From CAYPJE01 sp964410945 (GTDB lineage: Bacteria > Fidelibacterota > Marinisomatia > Marinisomatales > TCS56): a stretch of DNA of 64,000 nt. Positions within the stretch are counted from its first letter, which is position 1; every line of letters starts with the position of its first letter. The notes under the pieces were generated by a model. The model saw only the letters and a program-made list of their open reading frames with translations. It ran no database searches and had not been told where the DNA came from. Positions 34,235-41,965 of this stretch are shown here, in pieces. The stretch is from assembly GCA_964410945.1 (NCBI GenBank), contig CAYPJE010000003.1, forward strand, positions 74,624 to 138,623. The letters run 5' to 3'. A program made the position numbers and the translations under genes.

Positions 34235-35476
34235 CTATATGACTACCCCATCGGGAATAACTGTGTTTTTCGGTACAACGATGATACCATCCCGGATACT
34301 GCAGTATTCATTATCTGACCGATCAAGCTTATCCCTGTTTTCCAGGATTACATTCTTACCTATCCGTACATTTTTATCCAGAATCACCCGTCTCATACTG
34401 GAACCAATTCCAATTCCCAATGGGATATCGGCTTCATCGTGGGAACGGTTATCGTATAAATCCGCACCCATCATATATACCCGGTCCAGCTTTACATTAT
34501 CACTGACAACACTGCGGATACCAAGGATGGAACGGTTGATCGTCGCCTTCCCAACCATGCAACCTTCATTTATAATTGAACGATTTATTTCCGCTCCCTC
34601 CACCCGGCTGCCCGGGAGGAAGCGGGGCCGTGTAAAGATCGGATTGATAATATCAAAAAAACTGAAAGCCGGTTCATCATCGGTCAATGCGATGCTGGAA
34701 TCAAAAAAGGAACCGATCGTACCGATATCTTCCCAGTAATCGTTGAAACGGTAAACAGTGGTCTTATATTTTTCCAGACAGGCCGGAATGATATTTTTAC
34801 CAAAATCATTTCCATCCAATGACAGCGCTTCCCGTAAAATATCCTTTCTGAAAATATAGATCCCCATTGAACCCAGGACACACTCCCCCGCATCACAGGT
34901 CTCGGTCAGTTCCCGGATCAGGGTTTCATCTTTCGGTTTCTCAACGAAGCGCTGAACTACATCATTTTTATCACATTGGAGGATGCCAAAACGGGAGGCA
35001 TCAGCCGACGGAATGGGCCGGACTGCGATCGTAACCTCAGCACCACTTTCGATATGCGACTTAAAGAAATCAGCATAATCCATCGAATAGAGATGATCGC
35101 CGGCCAGAATCAGAAAATGGCTGGCCGATAATTTATCAAACCGATCCCAGTAGGACCTGACTGCATCGGCGGTGCCCTGGAACCAGTTGGCGGCTTTCAG
35201 AGTCTGCTGGGCCGCCAGTATCTCAATATTGCCCTCGGTAAACATATCGAATTTGTAGGTCTGGAAAATATGCCGGTGGAGGGAGGCCGTATTGACCTGG
35301 GTTAAAATGTGGATATGCTTGATCCCCGAATTGATACAGTTACTTACCGGAATATCGATCAGACGATACTTGCCGCCAATCGCTACCGCCGGCTTGGCCC
35401 TGTTACTGGTCAACGGATACAGCCTTTCGCCACGGCCGCCACCCATGATTATCGCGTCCAGACGCCTGTCAGTCAT
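34235..35476 (-). CDS. glgC: Glucose-1-phosphate adenylyltransferase
   Basis: A 413-residue ADP-glucose pyrophosphorylase, the committed step of glycogen synthesis. The nucleotidyltransferase domain opens IIMGGGRGERLYPLTSNRAKPAV; KYRLIDIPVSNCINSG and LAGDHLYSMDYADF follow, and the left-handed beta-helix regulatory domain covers about 290-413 (INRSIINEGCMVG, GIRSVVSDNV). I take the ATG at 35476, which has AGGGAGAGG just upstream; the TTG at 35491 would add five residues. It overlaps glgA by 8 bp. Allosteric control by glycolytic intermediates is usual for the family. Confidence 0.95.
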   Translation of the reverse strand: MTDRRLDAIIMGGGRGERLYPLTSNRAKPAVAIGGKYRLIDIPVSNCINSGIKHIHILTQVNTASLHRHIFQTYKFDMFTEGNIEILAAQQTLKAANWFQGTADAVRSYWDRFDKLSASHFLILAGDHLYSMDYADFFKSHIESGAEVTIAVRPIPSADASRFGILQCDKNDVVQRFVEKPKDETLIRELTETCDAGECVLGSMGIYIFRKDILREALSLDGNDFGKNIIPACLEKYKTTVYRFNDYWEDIGTIGSFFDSSIALTDDEPAFSFFDIINPIFTRPRFLPGSRVEGAEINRSIINEGCMVGKATINRSILGIRSVVSDNVKLDRVYMMGADLYDNRSHDEADIPLGIGIGSSMRRVILDKNVRIGKNVILENRDKLDRSDNEYCSIRDGIIVVPKNTVIPDGVVI

Positions 35477-36926
35477 TTTCCTCTCCCTCAATTAAAATTG
35501 TCTGATAGATATCCCGATATTTCTCAGCGGATTTCCGCCAGGAATAATCGGCTGCCATCCCATTTTGAACCAGTCTTGACCATTGCCCGGGACTTTGCCG
35601 GTATACATCCACTGCCCGCTTGATGGTCTTTAACAATTCCTGGCTGGAGTACCGGCTGAAACTGAACCCGTTGCCGTTTTTCCCATCCCAGTCATCAACC
35701 GTATCAGCCAGGCCGCCGGTCTTATGCACAATAGGCGGTGTACCGTATTTCAGACTGTAAATCTGGTTTAAACCACAAGGTTCGAATCGCGAAGGCATTA
35801 AGAACATATCGGCTCCCGCTTCGATCTGATGCGCTAATGTTTCATCGAAAGCCGCACTGTAAAAAATTCGGTTTGGGTATTTTTCGGCCCATTCGGACAG
35901 AGAATTCTGGAATTCGATAAACCCGGTTCCCAGAACTACCAGTTGCACCGGTAATTTCATCAATTGATCCAGAATATCAATAATCAGATCAAAACCCTTT
36001 GTCTGAACAAGCCGGGATACCATTCCTATTACCGGTGTTGCATCATCAAAGGGCAGATCACATCTTTCAAGTAAGGCCCGCTTATTTTCGATTTTTAATC
36101 CGATTGTTTCCGGGCCATAATTAGTTGTGATGAATTGATCCTGTTCAGGATTCCAGTAGGAATAGTCGGCACCATTCAGTATACCATGCAGGGGACGCCG
36201 GAGGTTGGTCAGAACCGGTCGCAGTCCATGGGCCAGTTTATCATCACTCAACAGCTCCCGGGCATAGCTGGGGCTGACGGTATTAACCTGATTAACGGTC
36301 TTTAACCCGATTTCCATGGCATTAAAACTATTCGCTTCTGGAGGATATTCGTTTTGGAGTGCTTCCTGGTTTTCCCGATTGAACAATTCCAGTTCCGAAA
36401 CAGAAAAATGTCCCTGGTATTCGAAATTGTGAATCGTCATCAAAGAGGGTAAATCTATATTCTGACTGCCCAAAAGAAACGGGATCAGGGCTGTATGATG
36501 ATCATTGATATGTACCAAATCCGGTTTAAGAATACCGCGACCGATCAGATCCACCACCACTTTCTGGAAAAATATGAAACGGGCATTGTTATCCAGATAG
36601 CCTTCCCCGGTCGAATCGGTATAGACACCCTCCCGGTCAAAGAAAAACGAATTGTCAACGAAAAGGCATTCCAAGTGGGGATCTGACTGGCTGGTGCATT
36701 TGGTCAATTCATAGGGATGGGAGGTATAACCCAGCCTGACAGAGCCCGATATACCGGTGGATTGAATTCCATACCCGCCTGCATCGACCTCCCGGTAAAG
36801 GGGTGATATTATCTGAATACTGAATCCGGCTGTAACCAGCTCACGGGGAAGGCTGCCCGCCACATCGGCTAAACCACCAACTTTGGAAAAGGGGGTGACT
36901 TCGGCGGCGGCGAACAGAATTTTCAT
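35469..36926 (-). CDS. glgA: Glycogen/starch synthase (ADP-glucose type)
   Basis: A 485-residue GT5 glycosyltransferase that extends alpha-1,4-glucan from ADP-glucose. Signature elements are EVTPFSKVGGLADVAGSLP (KxGGL donor loop) at the N-terminus, VHINDHHTALIPFL, PVIGMVSRLVQTKGFDLI and the C-terminal FLMPSRFEPCGLNQIYSLKYGTPPIV. Length is usual. It is followed directly by glgC. An 88-bp gap separates it from the phosphorylase gene and contains an inverted repeat, so a separate promoter here is possible. Confidence 0.95.
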   Translation of the reverse strand: MKILFAAAEVTPFSKVGGLADVAGSLPRELVTAGFSIQIISPLYREVDAGGYGIQSTGISGSVRLGYTSHPYELTKCTSQSDPHLECLFVDNSFFFDREGVYTDSTGEGYLDNNARFIFFQKVVVDLIGRGILKPDLVHINDHHTALIPFLLGSQNIDLPSLMTIHNFEYQGHFSVSELELFNRENQEALQNEYPPEANSFNAMEIGLKTVNQVNTVSPSYARELLSDDKLAHGLRPVLTNLRRPLHGILNGADYSYWNPEQDQFITTNYGPETIGLKIENKRALLERCDLPFDDATPVIGMVSRLVQTKGFDLIIDILDQLMKLPVQLVVLGTGFIEFQNSLSEWAEKYPNRIFYSAAFDETLAHQIEAGADMFLMPSRFEPCGLNQIYSLKYGTPPIVHKTGGLADTVDDWDGKNGNGFSFSRYSSQELLKTIKRAVDVYRQSPGQWSRLVQNGMAADYSWRKSAEKYRDIYQTILIEGEEND

Positions 36927-36934
36927 GAAGGGAA

Positions 36935-36956
36935 GTTACACGTTGTGAAACGTGAC
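36935..36956. promoter_or_regulatory. Inverted repeat upstream of glgA
   Basis: CACGTT-GTGA-AACGTG (36939-36954) is a perfect 6-bp inverted repeat, extended by GTTA and AC at its outer ends, only 9 bp from the glgA start. Its arms differ from the GTAACTCA operator, so it would be bound by a different factor if functional. Confidence 0.4.
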
Positions 36957-37014
36957 CGCCAAAATTTTTAAAGCTCCTAACCAAAAACTAAATCTCAAGC
37001 TCACGTTCCTCAAA

Positions 37015-38652
37015 TCAATCCAGGTGATAAATTTTCTGCCGGTAATCCCCGATCATCCGGTGAGCAGTAAAATCTACCCCTGTCTTAATCGCTTCCTTCA
37101 TCATGGCTACCCAGACTCGCCGATCATCATAATAGGCCGGTATTACTTTATTTTCCAGGGTTTTATAGAGATAGTCGGCATCGTTCTGATCATTGGAATT
37201 TTCCGTAGAACCGATCGCCCACCCGTTCTCGTTGTCACGGCATCCCTCGGCCCACCAGCCATCAAGAATGGACAGGTTGGGAATTCCGTTCAGGGTAGCT
37301 TTCATGCCGCTGGTACCGGACGCTTCATGGGGCCGTAAAGGCGTATTTAACCACACATCCACCCCGGAGGTGATTATCCGTCCCAGCCACATATTATAGT
37401 TTTCCAGGAAGACTACCTTCACCTGGCCAAATAATTGATTGGCCTGCCCGACAATCGATTTGATAATATCCTTACCATGTCCATCCATCGGGTGGGCTTT
37501 TCCAGCGAAAACAATCTGGATTTTCTTATTACCGATTTCCACCAAGCGCTCCAGGTCACTGAAAATCAGGTGCGCCCGTTTATAGGCCGCTGCCCGCCGG
37601 GCAAAACCCAGGGTAAGCACGTCCATTGCCAGAGCTTTCTGAGTCTGGGAATTGGCATATCCCAACAGGAAATTTTTCTGGGATTTATGCGTATTCCAGA
37701 TCAGTTCATCGGAGATTTTGTCTACTTTCAGCAATTCTTCCGGAAATTTCCGCCAGCCGGGCAGTTCCTGGTCAAAAAGCCGCCGGAATGATTTTCCGAT
37801 CCAGTAATTATGGTAAACACCATTGGTGACATGATTGATCTTGAAATCGGGAAACTGTTGCCGGGCCACTGAGCCATGCAGATCGGAAACGGCATTGGCC
37901 GTCCGGCTGAAATAAAGACCCAGTTCGGTCATGTGCAACCGGCTGTTCTGGACCAGGGTTGGCAGATTCAAGTCATCGGGGATCAGGCCATCCAGCAGGT
38001 TTTTGCACCGTTCCATGGCAAAATGATCGTGCCCGGCCGGTACCGGAGTATGGGTTGTAAACACACACCGTTTCCGGACCTCCTCTTCGTTTCCGTTGAA
38101 TTTGCGTAATAGTTCCAATGTCAGGTATGAGCAGTGGCCTTCGTTCATATGGTAGGTTTCAAGTTCGCTGATACCCATCTTCTCCAGCAGGCGGATCCCT
38201 CCGAAACCAAGGATTGCTTCCTGCAGAATACGATGATTCTTATCACCGGAATACAGACGCAGCGTAATTATCCGGTCCTCGGGATGATTGTCCTCGATAT
38301 CCGTATCCAGAAGAAATATTGGAATGACATGACCGGTAATACCGGTGTAATTATACTGCCAGGCCTGCACCCAAACCTGCCTGCCCCGTAAGGGCAACTG
38401 AAATTTATCGGATACTTTTTTCATCACCGGGTCGGGATCAAAACGAGGATAAGTCTCGGTCTGGACACCATCCTCATCGACACGCTGCTTGAAATAACCC
38501 TCTTTATAGAGCAGGGTTACGGCACAAAGCGGGATTTTTGCATCGGCAGCTGCCTTGATATGATCGCCGGCCAGCACGCCTAATCCTCCACTGTAGGTCG
38601 GTAAACCGGATGAAATTCCGATCTCCGCACTGAAATATGCTATTTTATACAT
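37015..38652 (-). CDS. glgP: Alpha-glucan (glycogen) phosphorylase, short form
   Basis: A 545-residue GT35 phosphorylase that releases glucose-1-phosphate from alpha-1,4-glucans with a PLP cofactor. Evidence: IAYFSAEIGISSGLPTYSGGLGVLAGDHIKAA at the N-terminus, VFTTHTPVPAGHD, VTNGVYHNYWIG, and the PLP-lysine motif EASGTSGMKATLNG. The length corresponds to the short alpha-glucan family phosphorylases of archaea and many bacteria (compared with about 800 residues for the classical form). It lies 16 bp after the GH57 gene and works with it in intracellular glycogen turnover. Confidence 0.93.
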   Translation of the reverse strand: MYKIAYFSAEIGISSGLPTYSGGLGVLAGDHIKAAADAKIPLCAVTLLYKEGYFKQRVDEDGVQTETYPRFDPDPVMKKVSDKFQLPLRGRQVWVQAWQYNYTGITGHVIPIFLLDTDIEDNHPEDRIITLRLYSGDKNHRILQEAILGFGGIRLLEKMGISELETYHMNEGHCSYLTLELLRKFNGNEEEVRKRCVFTTHTPVPAGHDHFAMERCKNLLDGLIPDDLNLPTLVQNSRLHMTELGLYFSRTANAVSDLHGSVARQQFPDFKINHVTNGVYHNYWIGKSFRRLFDQELPGWRKFPEELLKVDKISDELIWNTHKSQKNFLLGYANSQTQKALAMDVLTLGFARRAAAYKRAHLIFSDLERLVEIGNKKIQIVFAGKAHPMDGHGKDIIKSIVGQANQLFGQVKVVFLENYNMWLGRIITSGVDVWLNTPLRPHEASGTSGMKATLNGIPNLSILDGWWAEGCRDNENGWAIGSTENSNDQNDADYLYKTLENKVIPAYYDDRRVWVAMMKEAIKTGVDFTAHRMIGDYRQKIYHLD

Positions 38653-38668
38653 AGGTACCTGATGTGAG

Positions 38669-40762
38669 TTAGTTCGTTAATGTGTCAATCGTAAGTGTAA
38701 TTCGTGTAGCAAATTTTGTGCCTGGGGCAAGCTCCAGCTTCCAATGTGGCAGGACGGCGGAACTCTGGTAGACCCGTTCAAATCCCGATTCGGACATGGA
38801 GACCGTCTCCACCGGAAAACACCAGGCCCCGGAAGTATCCCTCAGACCTAAAGTGGCTTTAAAACGATCCCATTCATTCACAATCGCCAGTTGGTTGACC
38901 GAATTTAAATCATGATCCGAATCCAGGTCTGCGGCCACCGGTTTTCGACCATCAAACTCGTAGTAACGGTCAGGGCTATGGCCCCCCAGCAGGGAAAAAT
39001 TAAATTCGCAGGCATAAACGCCTTTTAAATGATCCGGACTCTGATTGGTGATCTCTATGGTTGCTATTAATTTATTTCCGGCTAACTTCAATTGCTTGCT
39101 GATTTCCACGTCCTGATCGAATGCTTTCCCTTTACAGGTCAATTTCAGGGCTCCATTAAATTCAGCGCCAAAACTGTTGTCTATGAAATTTCCCTGTTCG
39201 GGAATCCGGTTCTTAATATCGCTAACATCCAAATTTTCCGGAAGGAAATGATCCTGAAGCATGCGTCGCGGCCAGGTATCGACCAGCAGATATTTTTCAA
39301 GACCACTTTCCTTGGCCGTAACCTGATCGTGGATTGAGCCCGACCCGCCGCCCGGTTCAGTGGCCATAGTTACTTTTGCATGATAACTCTCACGGTAACG
39401 GCGCATGGTGTTGAGCAGGTTGAAACGCTGTGGTCTCAGATCGAATTCCTTCAGTGATCCACCGGCAGTACTGGCAATAATTTTCAACTCATCGGTTTGC
39501 AGACAGTATTCGGTGGCACCATCACGATCGATATCCACCGGTTGATTATCGATGCCAACGACAGAATCCAGTAATGTTTCGGCAGCATTCAGGTAAACAT
39601 AGATGGCATGCCTGAGGTGAGGTAAATACAACCCGCCAAAGACGCCGTGCCAATAGGCACAATTACACTGGGCCCGCCATAAATCATCCTGCACATTATG
39701 CAGGTCAGACCCGCTGATTATCCCTGTTTCCACTGCCCGCTGCAAACGATAGGAAACCTGGGTCATTCGTTTCTGCATCCAGTTCGACTCATCATACAGG
39801 GACTGGAAATTCCTCCAGGTACCACCGCGCAGGAAAGGCCGCACCCGATCCATGGTACCATTATCACCAAACCGATGAACCAGGCTGTCAAATATTTCAC
39901 CCTGTTCCGCCGGGAGCGTCCATTCACTCATTTCAAAATAACTGACGGTTGGCAGAAACACCAGCCCCCGGGGCGGATTCTGCTGATAATAATCACTGAA
40001 AGTTGTTGTTGTTATCCAATCCTGGTTTTCCTCCAGGGCGGTAAAGAAACGCTCCAGCCACTGGCCTTTGCCGTAACAGGATTCATTGGTACCAGGCCAC
40101 AGCCCGAATTTTTCCCCGTCATCCGCCATTACAATTACGTTATTACCCTCTTCGGTGGCGTAATCCCGCAATATATCGATAGTGGCCTGAGGATCCTTGA
40201 AGGGCATGGCATAGCGCAGACGCTGGCTGATAGGAAATACGCCGATCGTATGTCCCTGTTCATCGGTGTTGAAATACCCGTTCAGGTCTTTCAATTCCTT
40301 ACCACTGGCCAGAAAATGAAAATCATCAACAGTAATATAATTGATGCCGGTTTCCTGAATTGGTTTAGCCAGGTGCGGCTCCCAGACCCGTTCTGTCAGC
40401 CAGGCACCCCGTGATTCGTAATTGAATCTGTTTTTGATATATTCCCGCAGCTTATTGATCTGACCGATTTTATCATGGTCGGGGATGATCGCCAGGATTG
40501 GTTCATAAAAACCAGCGGCCATGATTTCTATATTGCCCCGCCGGACCAGCTCGGCCACTTTATCCAGATACTCCGGGTGATGCTCTTCCAGCCATTCGAT
40601 CAGGCAGCCGCTGAAATGCAGGGCCATCGCAATGCTCGGATGTCTTTCAAGTACATCGATGAAAGGTTTGTAACTCTTTTGAAAAGCTTCTTCAAAAACA
40701 TAATCAAAATTGCCCACCGGCTGGTGGTTGTGGATGCCAAATATGAATTGAACTTTTTTCAT
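38669..40762 (-). CDS. GH57 4-alpha-glucanotransferase / amylase
   Basis: A 697-residue cytoplasmic GH57 enzyme. The N-terminal barrel begins FIFGIHNHQPVGNFDYV; the nucleophile Glu lies in GAWLTERVWEP and the acid/base Asp in VIVMADDGEKFGLW. Beyond about 300 come the DUF1925 helical domain and the C-terminal DUF1926 beta domain (KEFDLRPQRFNLLNTMRRYRE, then AGNKLIATIEITNQS), the arrangement of Thermococcus 4-alpha-glucanotransferase rather than of GH57 branching enzymes. It probably rearranges maltodextrins. It starts right after the stop of the small protein gene. Confidence 0.9.
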   Translation of the reverse strand: MKKVQFIFGIHNHQPVGNFDYVFEEAFQKSYKPFIDVLERHPSIAMALHFSGCLIEWLEEHHPEYLDKVAELVRRGNIEIMAAGFYEPILAIIPDHDKIGQINKLREYIKNRFNYESRGAWLTERVWEPHLAKPIQETGINYITVDDFHFLASGKELKDLNGYFNTDEQGHTIGVFPISQRLRYAMPFKDPQATIDILRDYATEEGNNVIVMADDGEKFGLWPGTNESCYGKGQWLERFFTALEENQDWITTTTFSDYYQQNPPRGLVFLPTVSYFEMSEWTLPAEQGEIFDSLVHRFGDNGTMDRVRPFLRGGTWRNFQSLYDESNWMQKRMTQVSYRLQRAVETGIISGSDLHNVQDDLWRAQCNCAYWHGVFGGLYLPHLRHAIYVYLNAAETLLDSVVGIDNQPVDIDRDGATEYCLQTDELKIIASTAGGSLKEFDLRPQRFNLLNTMRRYRESYHAKVTMATEPGGGSGSIHDQVTAKESGLEKYLLVDTWPRRMLQDHFLPENLDVSDIKNRIPEQGNFIDNSFGAEFNGALKLTCKGKAFDQDVEISKQLKLAGNKLIATIEITNQSPDHLKGVYACEFNFSLLGGHSPDRYYEFDGRKPVAADLDSDHDLNSVNQLAIVNEWDRFKATLGLRDTSGAWCFPVETVSMSESGFERVYQSSAVLPHWKLELAPGTKFATRITLTIDTLTN

Positions 40763-40972
40763 CTATCTCAGTTGTTCTTTTAATATCGCCACTAATTCGG
40801 CTTCGTTTAATTCTTCTATCCGGCTGCTGCCATCAATACCTTCGCGGTATAGAATGATTTTATTGTCATCTACCTCGGCAATTCGCCACTCGTGGTGGTC
40901 GATCACCAGCACATCACCAATTTCTAATTCATATTTCTTGAGAATCTGGTCGGAGGATGAGTTTGAATTCAT
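40763..40972 (-). CDS. Small conserved-context protein of unknown function
   Basis: A 69-residue protein from the ATG at 40972 (a TTG at 40987, overlapping the regulator stop as TTGA, would add five residues). It has a strand-rich core, LEIGDVLVIDHHEWRIAEVDDNKIILYRE, reading like a small SH3-like barrel, and a helical acidic tail (RIEELNEAELVAILKEQL). No family is recognised. It is sandwiched between the TrmB regulator and the GH57 gene with almost no spacing, so it may modulate either the regulator or the enzyme; this is inference. Confidence 0.65.
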   Translation of the reverse strand: MNSNSSSDQILKKYELEIGDVLVIDHHEWRIAEVDDNKIILYREGIDGSSRIEELNEAELVAILKEQLR

Positions 40973-40983
40973 AATATATCCAA

Positions 40984-41802
40984 TCAACTGGTTTCTGATT
41001 CCAGTAATTTATCCAAATGGATATCACCACGGCGCATCATCTGCTGGGTAATCGGATTAACATCGATCTCCAGGCGCTGCCCGGCCAGGGTAACATCCAG
41101 GACGATATGATTTGTGGCAATCTCGGTTATGGCAATATTCTTGGACCAGATGGCCTTGCTGTCATCAATCTCCAGGGTACTGCCCATTATCGAAATCATC
41201 TGATCAACCACCAGAATCACCTTGGGATTCCAGATTTTTAATAATTCTTTCTCGTCCAGTCCGTACGAAACAACTGTTCCGACTGGATCGGACAAATCAC
41301 AGAAACTGAACAGAAAAACTTCAATTCCACGTTCTTCAGCGGCAACAATCTCATTCTTCAGCTGGGTATAATCCTTGGCCCAGACACTCAAAAATATTTT
41401 ATTTTCCGCTTTAGCGATATTTTCACGCAATTTCATTATCAGGTTAGTATAACCATGTAAATGCCAGAAATCGAAGGCTTCTTCATCCGTGTCAAGTTTA
41501 TCCAGAGCCTGTTGTAATTCCCCCATGTTATTATCATGTGTCTGATTGAGTGTCTCAATCAAGGCACTGGGAGCAATGGGAATATACCGCTTGGGCTCCT
41601 GGCCATCAGTGCTGATCAATCCACGGGAGCGCAGGCGGTTCAGGACCGAATAAACTGCTGACCGGGGAATCCCGGACCGGGTACTGATCTCGTATCCGGT
41701 AGCCGGGTAATTTTTCAATAAAGATAAATACGCACGTGAAGCATTGGTTGATAGCCCAAACTTCTGTAGTAATTCAACGATAATATCTTCTGGCTTACTC
41801 AT
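40984..41802 (-). CDS. TrmB-family sugar-responsive transcriptional regulator
   Basis: A 272-residue regulator. The N-terminal winged helix (residues 5-85: FGLSTNASRAYLSLLKNYPATGYEISTRSGIPRSAVYSVLNRLRSRGLI, then KRYIPIAPSALIETL) is typical of TrmB proteins, which are known best from archaeal maltose/trehalose control. A coiled-coil linker follows (LNQTHDNNMGELQQALDKL), and the C-terminal half has the phospholipase-D-like effector fold (KIFLSVWAKDYTQLKNEIVAAEERGIEVFLF). It heads the minus-strand glucan operon and is divergent from a GH13 gene, with operator 2 between them. Autoregulation and control of the island by a maltodextrin are inferred. Confidence 0.88.
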   Translation of the reverse strand: MSKPEDIIVELLQKFGLSTNASRAYLSLLKNYPATGYEISTRSGIPRSAVYSVLNRLRSRGLISTDGQEPKRYIPIAPSALIETLNQTHDNNMGELQQALDKLDTDEEAFDFWHLHGYTNLIMKLRENIAKAENKIFLSVWAKDYTQLKNEIVAAEERGIEVFLFSFCDLSDPVGTVVSYGLDEKELLKIWNPKVILVVDQMISIMGSTLEIDDSKAIWSKNIAITEIATNHIVLDVTLAGQRLEIDVNPITQQMMRRGDIHLDKLLESETS

Positions 41803-41865
41803 TTTCTATCCAATTTCTATCCGATTTCAATTGTTTTCCACAAACTTGCAGGCATGGAAAAATTG

Positions 41866-41894
41866 TTGCCGTATCGTACAATTCGCCATAATAT
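41866..41894 (+). promoter_or_regulatory. Predicted promoter for the GH13-PPIase-TonB operon
   Basis: A -35-like TTGCCG (41866-41871), 17-bp spacer and -10-like TAATAT (41889-41894). The expected start of transcription, about 41901, touches the left edge of the palindrome at 41902, as expected for a repressor site. Confidence 0.5.
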
Positions 41895-41901
41895 TGCATG
41901 C

Positions 41902-41921
41902 GTAACTCATATGTGAGTTAC
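41902..41921. promoter_or_regulatory. Palindromic operator 2 (proposed TrmB-like site)
   Basis: GTAACTCA-TATG-TGAGTTAC, with perfect 8-bp arms, lies in the 163-bp gap between the divergent regulator gene and the GH13 gene. Identical arms to operator 1. Confidence 0.8.
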
Positions 41922-41965
41922 CAAATTTAATACAAAATTTGGGTAGATAAATACCGGATTATTTC

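Noticed and set aside
38653..38672. Possible fourth operator copy between GH57 and glgP genes (CTAACTCA half-site on the minus strand)
   Set aside because: Only one arm matches (7 of 8); the other arm matches at a single position, and the gap is just 16 bp inside the operon.
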